DNA of 11,518 nucleotides, taken from contig JBCCTK010000099.1 in assembly GCA_039198685.1 (NCBI GenBank), positions 1-11,518 of the forward strand, written 5' to 3'. This DNA is from UBA5336 sp039198685 (GTDB taxonomy: Bacteria; Pseudomonadota; Alphaproteobacteria; Caulobacterales; Hyphomonadaceae). Positions 1 to 7,300 of the stretch are shown piece by piece. The translations under genes were made by a program, and so were the position numbers. The stretch's first letter is position 1, and every line of letters starts with the position of its first letter. The notes beneath the pieces are model-generated. The model worked only from the letters and a program-made list of their open reading frames with translations, had not been told where the DNA came from and made no database searches.

Positions 1-283
1 CGGGCGCGATGCCGGTGTAAGACACCGTCACTGCCGTGGGGCTCCCATCGATTACGGTGAAGAGGATTTGCGCATTCGCCGCATAGGAGAGCGAACCTGG
101 CTCAACAAAACCTCCGATCTTCACCCGCTGACCCGCCTCTGGAAAGCACGTTTCAGCGAGGCGTTCAGGTGTATAAAATAAGTCTGCCGTTTCTCGCATG
201 GCAAATATGACCAGCCCTGCAGCGGCCAAAACCAACACGGCGGCGATTAAAAACGTCCAAAGTCTCTGCGTTCGTGCTCTCAT
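1..283 (-). CDS. ccmE: Cytochrome c maturation heme chaperone CcmE, N-terminal part (3' end outside window)
   Basis: CcmE is a membrane-anchored periplasmic chaperone that covalently holds heme and passes it to the CcmF/CcmH apocytochrome ligation machinery. Translating the minus strand from an ATG at 283 gives 94 residues before the window edge. There is a basic N-terminus (MRARTQR), one membrane span at about residues 8-29, then FYTPERLAE (36-44) and the OB-fold opening with RVKIGGFVEPGS (53-64) and VTVSYTGIAP (85-94). These match the CcmE family pattern of Y-(S/T)-P, R-(hydrophobic)-GG and V-Y-G-I-P blocks. The heme-binding histidine lies further on and is not in the window. The start sits 21 nt after the stop of the CcmI-like gene, with no strong Shine-Dalgarno, so it is probably part of the same operon. 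Identification is confident; the C-terminal half is unseen. Confidence 0.9.
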   Translation of the reverse strand, partial: MRARTQRLWTFLIAAVLVLAAAGLVIFAMRETADLFYTPERLAETCFPEAGQRVKIGGFVEPGSLSYAANAQILFTVIDGSPTAVTVSYTGIAP

Positions 284-304
284 GTTGCCCAATATATTAC
301 GTTC

Positions 305-907
305 TCACCCGGGGGGAACTGCGGCTGAATTGGCACGAGACTCTTGAATGAAGGTTGAAACCAGCGCTCTGAACCCTTGGCGCGCTTGACTGTCGGGGGC
401 CAAAGTCTCCTCGACATCCGTCCAGTAAGCCTCCGCAGCGCTTTCATCGCCCGCTTGCCAATCGGCAACCCCCACCAAGAAAGCCGCTCTCAACTGTTGG
501 GGGTCCAACTGGAAAGCGCGTTGAAACAGTTCAGAGAGTTCAGTTGAAACCTCTCCGTTGGACATTCGAAGCAGCGAATCACCGAGGCCCAAAAGCGCGG
601 CCACATGAGTGTTGTCACGGCGCAGGGCAGATTGATAAGCGCGTACAGCATCTTCATCCCGGCCCTGGTTGGCAAGCAATTGTCCAATGAAAAAGTGAGG
701 CTGTGGATCGTCAGGGCGCTGACGGCTCAGCACTTCAAGACGCGCCAACCACTCCGCTGGCGTCATCTCATCGGGTGCTTTTTGCTCTAACTCCGCGGTG
801 CGCTTTGCCATGGGCTGGTCAGCCATGCCGGGACGCCCGACCAAGAGGTAAATCCCAGCAGCCAATCCCACCGCGCCAAGCATCAATATTAAATCAAATC
901 GTTTCAT
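305..907 (-). CDS. ccmI: CcmI/CycH-type TPR protein of cytochrome c biogenesis
   Basis: A 200-residue protein with one N-terminal membrane span (about residues 6-23), followed by GRPGMADQPMAKR (24-36). This resembles the G-x-P-x-x-x-DQP signature that follows the membrane part of alphaproteobacterial CycH/CcmI proteins. Residues about 68-175 form roughly three TPR-like helical pairs, for example AVRAYQSALRRD and LSELFQRAFQLDP. CcmI binds apocytochrome c C-termini in the periplasm and delivers them for heme ligation. The protein is shorter than classical CcmI (around 300-400 residues) and has one membrane helix instead of two, so it corresponds mainly to the periplasmic TPR module. The ATG overlaps the TGA of the upstream histidine kinase (ATGA), and ccmE follows 21 nt after its stop. 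That neighbourhood supports the ccm assignment over a generic TPR protein. Confidence 0.8.
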   Translation of the reverse strand: MKRFDLILMLGAVGLAAGIYLLVGRPGMADQPMAKRTAELEQKAPDEMTPAEWLARLEVLSRQRPDDPQPHFFIGQLLANQGRDEDAVRAYQSALRRDNTHVAALLGLGDSLLRMSNGEVSTELSELFQRAFQLDPQQLRAAFLVGVADWQAGDESAAEAYWTDVEETLAPDSQARQGFRALVSTFIQESRANSAAVPPG

Positions 908-2301
908 GGAACTGGCAATCTGAGCGTGGCGCGTAGCCCCCCCAACGCGCTCCGCGACAGCGCCAAAGACCCTCCGTATAATTCAGCCAACTCGTTCACA
1001 ATAGACAGCCCCAATCCGGTGCCTGGGGCGGTTTCGTCCAACCGAACACCGCGTTGCACCGCCGCTTCCATCTCCGCCTCTCCAAGACCTTCGCCGTCGT
1101 CGTCGATAAACACACAAATCATTTTTGCATCGATACTTTGACCGCCAATAATGACTTGGCTTCTAGCCCATTTACATGCGTTCTCCGCAAGATTTCCGAT
1201 CATCTCTTCCAAATCCTGCGCTTCACCCTTGAAGACAAGGCCCTGCGGCAACTTCGATACCACCGCAACGCCGTTGACTTCAAACAAGCGATTGAGAAGG
1301 CGCACCAGACCATCGGCCACGCTCGCCACATCCGTGCGGGCACCGAGCGATTGCGCCCGAGCGGCCGCTTGGGCCCGCTGCAGGTAATGCTGGACATTTC
1401 GGTGCATCGACTCGGTTTGGCGCTGCACAACATCATCGAGCGGTGTTTCGCCGGACGCCTCATTCCGAAGCACCGCAATGGGTGTTTTCAATGCATGGGC
1501 CAAGTTTCCGACATGGGTTCTCGCGCGCTCCACCACATCGCGATTATGGTCAATCAGCTTGTTAAGCTCTTCGGTCAAGGGGCGAACCTCGGCGGGATAG
1601 TGACGTCCCATCTGGGTACGGTCACCCGCGCGCACTTCGGCGAGATCACTCTGAATGCGCTCAAGGGGCTTGAGAACTTCACGCACCTGAATGGCCATGG
1701 CGAGCAATACTCCGCCAGCCAGGAACACCATGGCGAGGATAATCGAAAACAGGAAACGCTGGGCGCCAGCATCAGACGCGCCACGGTCTGCCGCCGCCAT
1801 GAGCACGGCGCGCTGACCATCTTCTGAAAGGACCACAGCGCGCGCCGCCACGCGGACGCGTTCATCATCGGCCGGTCCAAGCGTATCAGCGAAAACGGTG
1901 ATCCCGGTATTGGCAAGCGCGCGTTGTGCAAGGTGTACGGGAAGTGGAAGATCGCTGAACCTCAGGCTTTCGGCACGAATATCTGCCACAGGCGTCTGGC
2001 TGGCGGACACTTGGACGATGGCCCAATATCGACCTGCCAAAGGTGTTTCATATCTCGGGTCTGCGGGAAGACGTGTCCGATCGGCCTGGATTTGCCCGCT
2101 CAAAGAAAGATCAACAGCGCGGGACAGGGCGATAAGTGTTGCGTCCAATTCATCCTCGAGGAGTTCAATCGATTCCGCACGGTACAATGCAGACAACGTG
2201 AATGCGCCGCCGAACAGAACAATAAGGCTCCATACGCCCGCACCGATCAATAGGCGCTGCGCCAGGGACCCACCCCGAGGAAGGTAGTTTCTGAGGATCA
2301 A
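904..2301 (-). CDS. PhoQ-like membrane sensor histidine kinase
   Basis: A 465-residue inner-membrane sensor kinase that should phosphorylate the response regulator encoded just upstream. Membrane spans are at about residues 17-38 and 183-205, enclosing a periplasmic sensor region of about 140 residues. A HAMP segment (about 206-255) follows, then the HisKA H-box NLAHALKTP with phospho-accepting His269. The ATPase domain has the N-box NLAENACKWA (Asn374), the G1 box DDDGEGL (400-406) and the G2 box GTGLGLS (427-433). The HALKTP form of the H-box is typical of the PhoQ-like subgroup. I place the start at a TTG (2301), because an AGGAG Shine-Dalgarno lies 8 nt upstream and the basic N-terminus directly precedes the first span. 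All kinase boxes are intact. It starts 49 nt after the regulator stop and overlaps the ccmI-like gene by 4 nt. The signal sensed is unknown. Confidence 0.92.
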   Translation of the reverse strand: MILRNYLPRGGSLAQRLLIGAGVWSLIVLFGGAFTLSALYRAESIELLEDELDATLIALSRAVDLSLSGQIQADRTRLPADPRYETPLAGRYWAIVQVSASQTPVADIRAESLRFSDLPLPVHLAQRALANTGITVFADTLGPADDERVRVAARAVVLSEDGQRAVLMAAADRGASDAGAQRFLFSIILAMVFLAGGVLLAMAIQVREVLKPLERIQSDLAEVRAGDRTQMGRHYPAEVRPLTEELNKLIDHNRDVVERARTHVGNLAHALKTPIAVLRNEASGETPLDDVVQRQTESMHRNVQHYLQRAQAAARAQSLGARTDVASVADGLVRLLNRLFEVNGVAVVSKLPQGLVFKGEAQDLEEMIGNLAENACKWARSQVIIGGQSIDAKMICVFIDDDGEGLGEAEMEAAVQRGVRLDETAPGTGLGLSIVNELAELYGGSLALSRSALGGLRATLRLPVP

Positions 2302-2309
2302 GCGAGAGG

Positions 2310-2314
2310 CTCCT
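2310..2314 (-). promoter_or_regulatory. Shine-Dalgarno AGGAG fixing the TTG start of the kinase
   Basis: Minus-strand AGGAG, 8 nt upstream of the TTG at 2301-2299. No ATG with a comparable site precedes the first membrane span, so this site decides the start. Two of its bases lie in a hairpin arm (2313-2333). Confidence 0.7.
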
Positions 2315-2333
2315 GCGGCGACCCTGACCGCAG
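2313..2333 (-). promoter_or_regulatory. Hairpin abutting the kinase ribosome binding site
   Basis: A perfect 6-bp inverted repeat, CTGCGG / CCGCAG, with a 9-nt loop, in the 49-nt spacer between the regulator and kinase genes. One G-U pair could extend it further into the AGGAG. In mRNA it would partly occupy the Shine-Dalgarno and could lower kinase translation relative to the regulator. The fold is read directly from the sequence; the regulatory role is inference. Confidence 0.45.
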
Positions 2334-2350
2334 AGTCACCTTAAATCGGC

Positions 2351-3034
2351 TTAGCTCGCAAGGTGTTGTTCGGCTTGGGGCACGACAAGCCTGTATCCAA
2401 GACCCCGCTCAGTTTCGATCCGGTCCGACCCGATCTTTTTCCGCAGGCGACCTATGAACACTTCAATTGTGTTGGAATCCCTGTCGAACTCCTGATCGTA
2501 AATGTGCTCGACGAGCTCTGTGCGAGAAACCACGCGGCCTTGGTGGTGCATGAGATAGGCGAGCACGCGGTACTCATGGGCGGTCAGTCGTATCGGCTCG
2601 CCATTCACAGACGCCCGCGCCGAGCGCGTATCCACCCGCAGAGCGCCCGCCTCAATCGCAGCCGCACTGTGGCCAGTCGCCCGACGCAGGAGCGCTCGCA
2701 ATCGCGCCAGTAACTCAGCAGTATAAAACGGCTTTGTCAGGTAATCATCGGCTCCAGCATCGAAACCTTTGACCTTCTCGCTCCACCGATCGCGGGCTGT
2801 CAGGATAAGCACGGGGAAGTCTTTCCCGTCGGCCCGCCAGCGCTCAAGGATGGTCACCCCATCCAGCTTGGGCAAACCCAGATCAAGGATGACAGCGTCA
2901 TAGGGTTCGGTATCACCAAGAAAGTGTCCATCTTCACCATCAGCAGCCAGGTCGACGGCATAGCCTGCGTGAGACATGGCGTCTGCCAATTGGCGACGCA
3001 GATCCGGATCATCTTCGACAACAAGAATACGCAC
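2351..3034 (-). CDS. PhoP-like OmpR/PhoB-family response regulator
   Basis: A 227-residue cytoplasmic transcription factor. The receiver domain spans residues 1-115, with acidic pocket Asp8/Asp9, phospho-accepting Asp51 in VILDLGLPKLDG, Thr79 and Lys101 in the DDYLTKPF block. The DRWSEKVKGFDAGADDYLTKP stretch (82-102) is characteristic of the PhoP subgroup. A winged-helix DNA-binding domain follows (about 128-220), with LTAHEYRVLAYLMHH and the recognition-helix region SNTIEVFIGRLRKKIG. The start is GTG at 3034, because a GGAGG lies 7 nt upstream and the protein then begins MRILVVEDD. The gene starts 3 nt after the stop of the PepSY gene and ends 49 nt before the kinase. The cognate partner is presumably that kinase. 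Target genes are unknown, but the repeat-rich region upstream of the operon is a candidate autoregulatory site. Confidence 0.94.
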   Translation of the reverse strand: MRILVVEDDPDLRRQLADAMSHAGYAVDLAADGEDGHFLGDTEPYDAVILDLGLPKLDGVTILERWRADGKDFPVLILTARDRWSEKVKGFDAGADDYLTKPFYTAELLARLRALLRRATGHSAAAIEAGALRVDTRSARASVNGEPIRLTAHEYRVLAYLMHHQGRVVSRTELVEHIYDQEFDRDSNTIEVFIGRLRKKIGSDRIETERGLGYRLVVPQAEQHLAS

Positions 3035-3037
3035 GCG

Positions 3038-3352
3038 TCATCCTCCACTTGATCTGATGATACGCCCTGTCTGGGCGTTCACCACAATTCTCATCCGCCT
3101 GCCTTCGCCGGACATCCATTCAATTCTATACTCAGAGCCATTACCCGACGTGGAAAAAAGCTCCGCGTCCAGCTGATATCCACCAAAGCGTTCCTTCAAA
3201 CGAGCAAAAACGTCGCGCAACGGGACGATATCGGCAGACCGTCCAGAGTTGCGCGTGTCGCCAGGCGTAAACGACTGTGCATCGGCAGGTCCAATCAATG
3301 GACCTGCCAGGGATGCCCCGAGGGCTGCAATAAAAAGCGAACGACGAAGCAT
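3038..3352 (-). CDS. Secreted PepSY-domain protein
   Basis: A 104-residue protein beginning with a classical signal peptide: MLRRS, a hydrophobic core at about 6-21, and a probable cleavage after ADA at residue 25. The mature part is a single PepSY-like unit. DIVPLRDVFARLKERFGGY (41-59) forms the helix, YRIEWM forms a strand, and the GEGRRMRIVVNAQTGRII segment is the typical C-terminal strand pair ending in the x-D/N-A-x-T-G turn. PepSY modules occur as periplasmic or cell-wall regulators and inhibitors, often beside PhoP/PhoQ-like two-component genes. It is the first gene of the trio, with the regulator GTG 3 nt after its stop. I infer that it may modulate the neighbouring kinase's periplasmic sensor or be its output; nothing in the sequence proves this. 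The start ATG lacks a strong Shine-Dalgarno. Confidence 0.83.
   Translation of the reverse strand: MLRRSLFIAALGASLAGPLIGPADAQSFTPGDTRNSGRSADIVPLRDVFARLKERFGGYQLDAELFSTSGNGSEYRIEWMSGEGRRMRIVVNAQTGRIIRSSGG
3042..3046 (-). promoter_or_regulatory. Shine-Dalgarno GGAGG for the response regulator GTG start
   Basis: Minus-strand GGAGG inside the last codons of the PepSY gene, 7 nt from the GTG at 3034-3032. It decides against an out-of-frame ATG that directly abuts the GGAGG. This indicates translational coupling with the PepSY gene. Confidence 0.75.
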
Positions 3353-3425
3353 AGTGAAGGCCTAGTAGGCTGAACCTACTGAACGTCTCGTGAATACGCG
3401 TTTATGGAAACCACCGAAACCATAA
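3353..3425 (-). promoter_or_regulatory. Probable operator/promoter region of the PepSY-regulator-kinase operon
   Basis: A 73-nt intergenic segment between the J-domain gene and the PepSY gene. It contains two dyads: AGTAGG / CCTACT with a 5-nt centre (3364-3380), and TTATGG / CCATAA with a 12-nt centre (3402-3425). It also has three minus-strand TTCA units at 3391-3394, 3380-3383 and 3371-3374, the first two 11 nt apart, as in PhoP-box-style tandem half sites. No convincing -35/-10 pair stands out, and neither dyad is followed by a T-run, so a terminator is unlikely. The role is inferred from position and repeat content. Confidence 0.4.
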
Positions 3426-4259
3426 CTAGCCTGCTTTGGACTTCAAAAAGGCAATTAAATCCGCGTCTTTAGGATCAATCAGTACGAGCTCGAGTTTGAC
3501 CAGTAGATTGCCGACGCCTTTTGATGTTTTAACGCCTTTTCCTTTCAAGCGCAGAAGGGTCCCCGAGTTAGATCCGCTCGGTACATTGATGGTTACGGCG
3601 CCTGAAGGCGTTTGGATATCGACCTTCCCACCAAGCACCGCCGTTTCCAAGGAAATGGCCTGTTGCATCCGCAGATGATCGCCATCGCGCGACCAGATCT
3701 CACTGGGTGTGACCTGGACTTGAAGCAATGCATCACCAGGAGCACCACCCGAAGGTGAAGCATGCCCCTGGCTCTTGAGCCTCAGGGTCTGACCGTCTTC
3801 AATCCCAGGGGGAATATCCACTTCAAGCGATCGCCCATCTGCCATAGACATTCGCCTGCGCGCACCCGTAACTGCATCTTCAAAGCGGATCTCGACCTGA
3901 TACCGAACGTCCCTGCCGCGAACCGGGCCAGTGCGCCGGCGCCCGCGCGCACCTCCAAAGATGCCCGACAATATGTCCTCGAACGGATCTGCCCCGGCTT
4001 GTCCTGCCCCCTGTCCGGGATAGGGCTGGGTCGGATTTCCATTGCCGTCGATCTCGCCTCGGTCATATTTTGCCCGCAGCTCGCGATCACCGACAATTTC
4101 GAATGCAGCCGAAACGGCTTTAAATTGCGTTTCCTTGGCTTCGTCTCCCGGGTGCAAATCAGGGTGTAAATCTTTCACGAGGCGGCGATGGGCAGATCGA
4201 ATATCCGCTTCGCTTGCCGTTCGGCGAACACCCAGTGTGGCATAGGGATCCTTTGGCAA
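3426..4259 (-). CDS. Class B J-domain co-chaperone (CbpA/DnaJ-like)
   Basis: A 277-residue Hsp40 that would stimulate DnaK ATPase and deliver clients. Residues 5-67 form the J-domain, with the HPD motif at 32-34 and the helix IV region KYDRGEID. A Gly-rich linker spans about 81-112, and two CTD beta-barrel subdomains span about 116-277, including VDIPPGIEDGQTLRLKSQG. There is no CxxCxGxG zinc finger, so it is not canonical DnaJ; it is close in length to CbpA-type proteins. I place the start at TTG 4259 (MPKDPYATLGV), because GAGGA lies 8 nt upstream and the family normally begins just before DPYxxLG. The longer frame to 4334 would overlap the preceding gene by 25 nt and add 25 unrelated residues. 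It follows gp15 of the GTA cluster after 50 nt without a visible terminator, so partial co-transcription is possible. Confidence 0.9.
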   Translation of the reverse strand: MPKDPYATLGVRRTASEADIRSAHRRLVKDLHPDLHPGDEAKETQFKAVSAAFEIVGDRELRAKYDRGEIDGNGNPTQPYPGQGAGQAGADPFEDILSGIFGGARGRRRTGPVRGRDVRYQVEIRFEDAVTGARRRMSMADGRSLEVDIPPGIEDGQTLRLKSQGHASPSGGAPGDALLQVQVTPSEIWSRDGDHLRMQQAISLETAVLGGKVDIQTPSGAVTINVPSGSNSGTLLRLKGKGVKTSKGVGNLLVKLELVLIDPKDADLIAFLKSKAG

Positions 4260-4267
4260 AGTTCTTG

Positions 4268-4272
4268 TCCTC
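4268..4272 (-). promoter_or_regulatory. Shine-Dalgarno GAGGA supporting the TTG start of the J-protein
   Basis: Minus-strand GAGGA, 8 nt upstream of the TTG at 4259-4257. The upstream in-frame GTG at 4274 has no comparable site, and the family alignment begins right after this TTG. Confidence 0.6.
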
Positions 4273-4309
4273 ACGCAGTACAGAGCCGTCTCATGCGCTT
4301 GAGGTAGGC

Positions 4310-7300
4310 CTATGCGATGCGAATTGGAACCCAATCACTCACCCAACCACCGCTCGATACCGATCTCACCTGCGTCGCTGTGACGTCGACTCCGAAATTC
4401 ACCGGTGTCCCCGCAACCCTGGTTATCGTCACATTACCACCCGAATCGATCCACTGAACATCGAATGTAAGGCCAATAACTGGGTCTGGCGCATCCCAAC
4501 TGTCGGGTATGGCAAGATCTCTGATAGACCATTCGACGTTGCCATCTTGACGCCTCTGCACAGCATGAGCTGGCCTGAGGGGCCATGCGCCACGATTTTG
4601 GAACGTGAAAGGAATTTCGCGTCCCGTATCACCCGCTCGCCAATCAAATTCTCGCCCTACATCCTCATTGGACAAGCTCACACGTGTTATGCCAGCATCC
4701 AGCAGCACACATCGCGCACCCGACTCCGCCCCCACTTCGGCAGCCAATTCAGTGCCTTTTTGGCCGCGCAAAAATCCGCTCAATCGATATGTTGCGGGAG
4801 CTGTCAACTCAGCATTGAGAAAACTCAGGCACTCCCAACCTTCACTGGTTTGGACCAGCAGTGTGTTTGCGCCAGAAAGAACTGCCTGTTCCTGCCTCGA
4901 ACCGAGCCCAGAAAAGGCGAATTCAGCATCAAGTGTGCTCACATGGTCCCAGCGATACAGTGGCCCTGGAGGCAGGGGAGATAGGAGACGTCCAGTAAGG
5001 CTGGGAGATTCAACCAGCGCCCGTTCAGAAAATTGGTCAACGTCTTGCTCAGCTTGCACGCTGACGACACCCGGCCACGGATCCGCAAAGACTGCCACCA
5101 CAGCCTCGGCCATTGCACTACCGGTAGAAGTTGGCGCGTCAATAACAAGGAGATCCGGATCCAGGACGGGAGGCAGGCTTGCAGGCGCATCGGGACTGGA
5201 AACACCAAGCAGAACGTCGTGATGTGGGTATTCCGGCACGAGCAACAATGTGTCCTCAAGTCCGCGTTTGGCATTTCCAACGACCCAATTGGTGTCGTTC
5301 AGATGCAGGCGGCTACCGGTCGCAATGTGTTCTTCGATAGCCGGTAATGAGAGCTCGCACTGCGTGTTCAGATTGGCCTCAACCAGGATCCGCGCGGCGA
5401 TTCTTTCGGCCTCTGGGGCTGAGAACGACATAGGCAGTTCCAAGGCAAGAACGCGCCGCTGATCGCCACCGCCATCTCTGGCCTCGGCCAGCTGAACCTG
5501 GAAGCCACTTGAAAACCCTGCATAAGCCAAGTGCAATCGGCCCGCAGGTTCATTCACGGTTTCCCTCTGCAATTTTGGTGTTCCAGTGAGTTCGGCGGAG
5601 ACGACACTTTCCGTTTCTCCAGTGCCCGGCCCTAAGATACGCAACCCGGACTGAGACTCCGTTATAATCAGGCCATATGCAAGCCTCAGCGGTTCCATTG
5701 CCTCGTGAAGCGCCATCACTCCGTTAAGGGCAAGCCCTTCAACCAAACCCACGACGTTGGAGGTGTCGATATCTATGCCTGCACGCTCGGACAAGTCATC
5801 CAACACACCAACAAGCGGTGACAAGCCCGTACGGCCATTCAGCCAATGCCCATAGGACCAATTTTCTCCGTCCGACCAGACATCTCCGCGGCTTGGGAAG
5901 GCAGGAAAAGGACGGGCATCCCATGCCCAGACCACTGCTTGTTCTATGTGCGGCAGGGCCTGCCAATAGCCTAGCGCGCCAACAAGAGCTGCTGATTGGA
6001 GTACATCGTCGCGGGCACCGGACGAGTAGGGTGGAACCGCACTTTCAGAGCTCTTGGGGTCAAAAAAGAGGTTTGGCGAATTGATGCCCTTATCGACCGC
6101 GGGAAAACCAATCTCGCTAAAGCGGATCGGCTTGGAACCTGGGACCCAGGGCGTCGGTAGAGCCGAGCGAACGCCGCCGGGGCGATTGTGGTGAAAGTTA
6201 TTCCACCAAGCCGTGACATCCTTGGATCGAAAAACCCAGTCTTCGCCATGGGCAGTGTCCAGTATTGGTGTCCTAACCTGCAAATCCCGATCTGCTGCGG
6301 AGGAATAGTACCAGTCGAAGGCTTCTCCACCCGTTTGGTTTGCGATGATGTACGAAATCTCGCCAGATGAGGACGTCCCGTCAAGACGGTCAACATGGGT
6401 ATCGCCATCACGCCAGTCTCCGGCGGGAGGATACCAGTCTATCCCGACGAAATCGATAGCCGGGCTCGCCCAAAGCGGGTCGAGCGGGAAGAACACATCC
6501 CCGGATCCGCCATCGGGCACAAAGGCCCCGTACTCGCTCCAGTCTGCCGCGTAAGACACCGCGCAATCCGGGCCGAGCACAAATTTCACATCCGACGCCA
6601 GCATAACCAGGGCATCAACGAAAGGAAAAGAACCATCTGCCGATTGCACGCGCGTCAGGTCCCGCATCTCGCTACCAATGAGGAAAGCCGAGCATGCGCC
6701 ACTCGCTTTGGCCAACCATGCAAGATGCAGTATAAAACGCCGATATCCCCAATCGTTCGAAGCGCCTGAATAATTGACCCGGTCTCCATCGAGCTGGAAG
6801 TCACCGGTGGTGGCCCCGCCCATAAAGGCCGCCACATCGTCGCTTGCGGCGTTGGATCCTGAAGCGGTGGACGAAATGCGTCCACGCCATGGGAAAGTGG
6901 CCTGACCCATTGGATTTCCAGCAGGAATGTCCATCAGCAAGAACGGTGTGAGCGTGACATCCAACCCGCGCATCGCCATCTCACGCATCGCTTGAATCAC
7001 GGTCTCATCGCTTGGCGTCCCGCCATAATTTGCATTGCCCGACGCATCTTGCGAAATCAGGTAGGCATCCTTTCTAGACGTGTCCCCGGCGCGCCAGATG
7101 AGTGGAACAGTCGTCCGCTCGCGCGTTTCGACACCAGGTTTAATTTGACAGTGTCCCGCCCTAAGGTCATCGCCGAACCAGCCAACGGTGAGCGACACCG
7201 AGTCAGTCTTCGGAAGCTCAGCCTGTAATTGGTCTAGCGACACGAGTAGGTCAGCCCGACCGTCGGCAGTGTGCACATTCAGCGGCGTCTCTCTCCCCGG

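Noticed and set aside
1054..1827. Plus-strand ORF of 257 codons opposite the histidine kinase
   Set aside because: It is a shadow of the kinase frame, with no recognisable domain and no ribosome binding site. The minus-strand kinase has every catalytic box intact.
2854..3048. ATG at 3048 as an alternative start near the response regulator
   Set aside because: That frame is not the regulator frame and its ATG abuts the GGAGG. The GTG at 3034 gives the correct receiver-domain N-terminus.
4260..4334. 25-residue N-terminal extension of the J-domain protein to a TTG at 4334
   Set aside because: It overlaps the gp15 coding end, has no family similarity, and the internal TTG at 4259 has a good Shine-Dalgarno right before DPYATLG.
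4214..4984. Plus-strand ORF of 256 codons spanning the gp15 end and J-protein start
   Set aside because: It crosses two well-supported minus-strand genes and shows no family motif, so it is read as chance openness.
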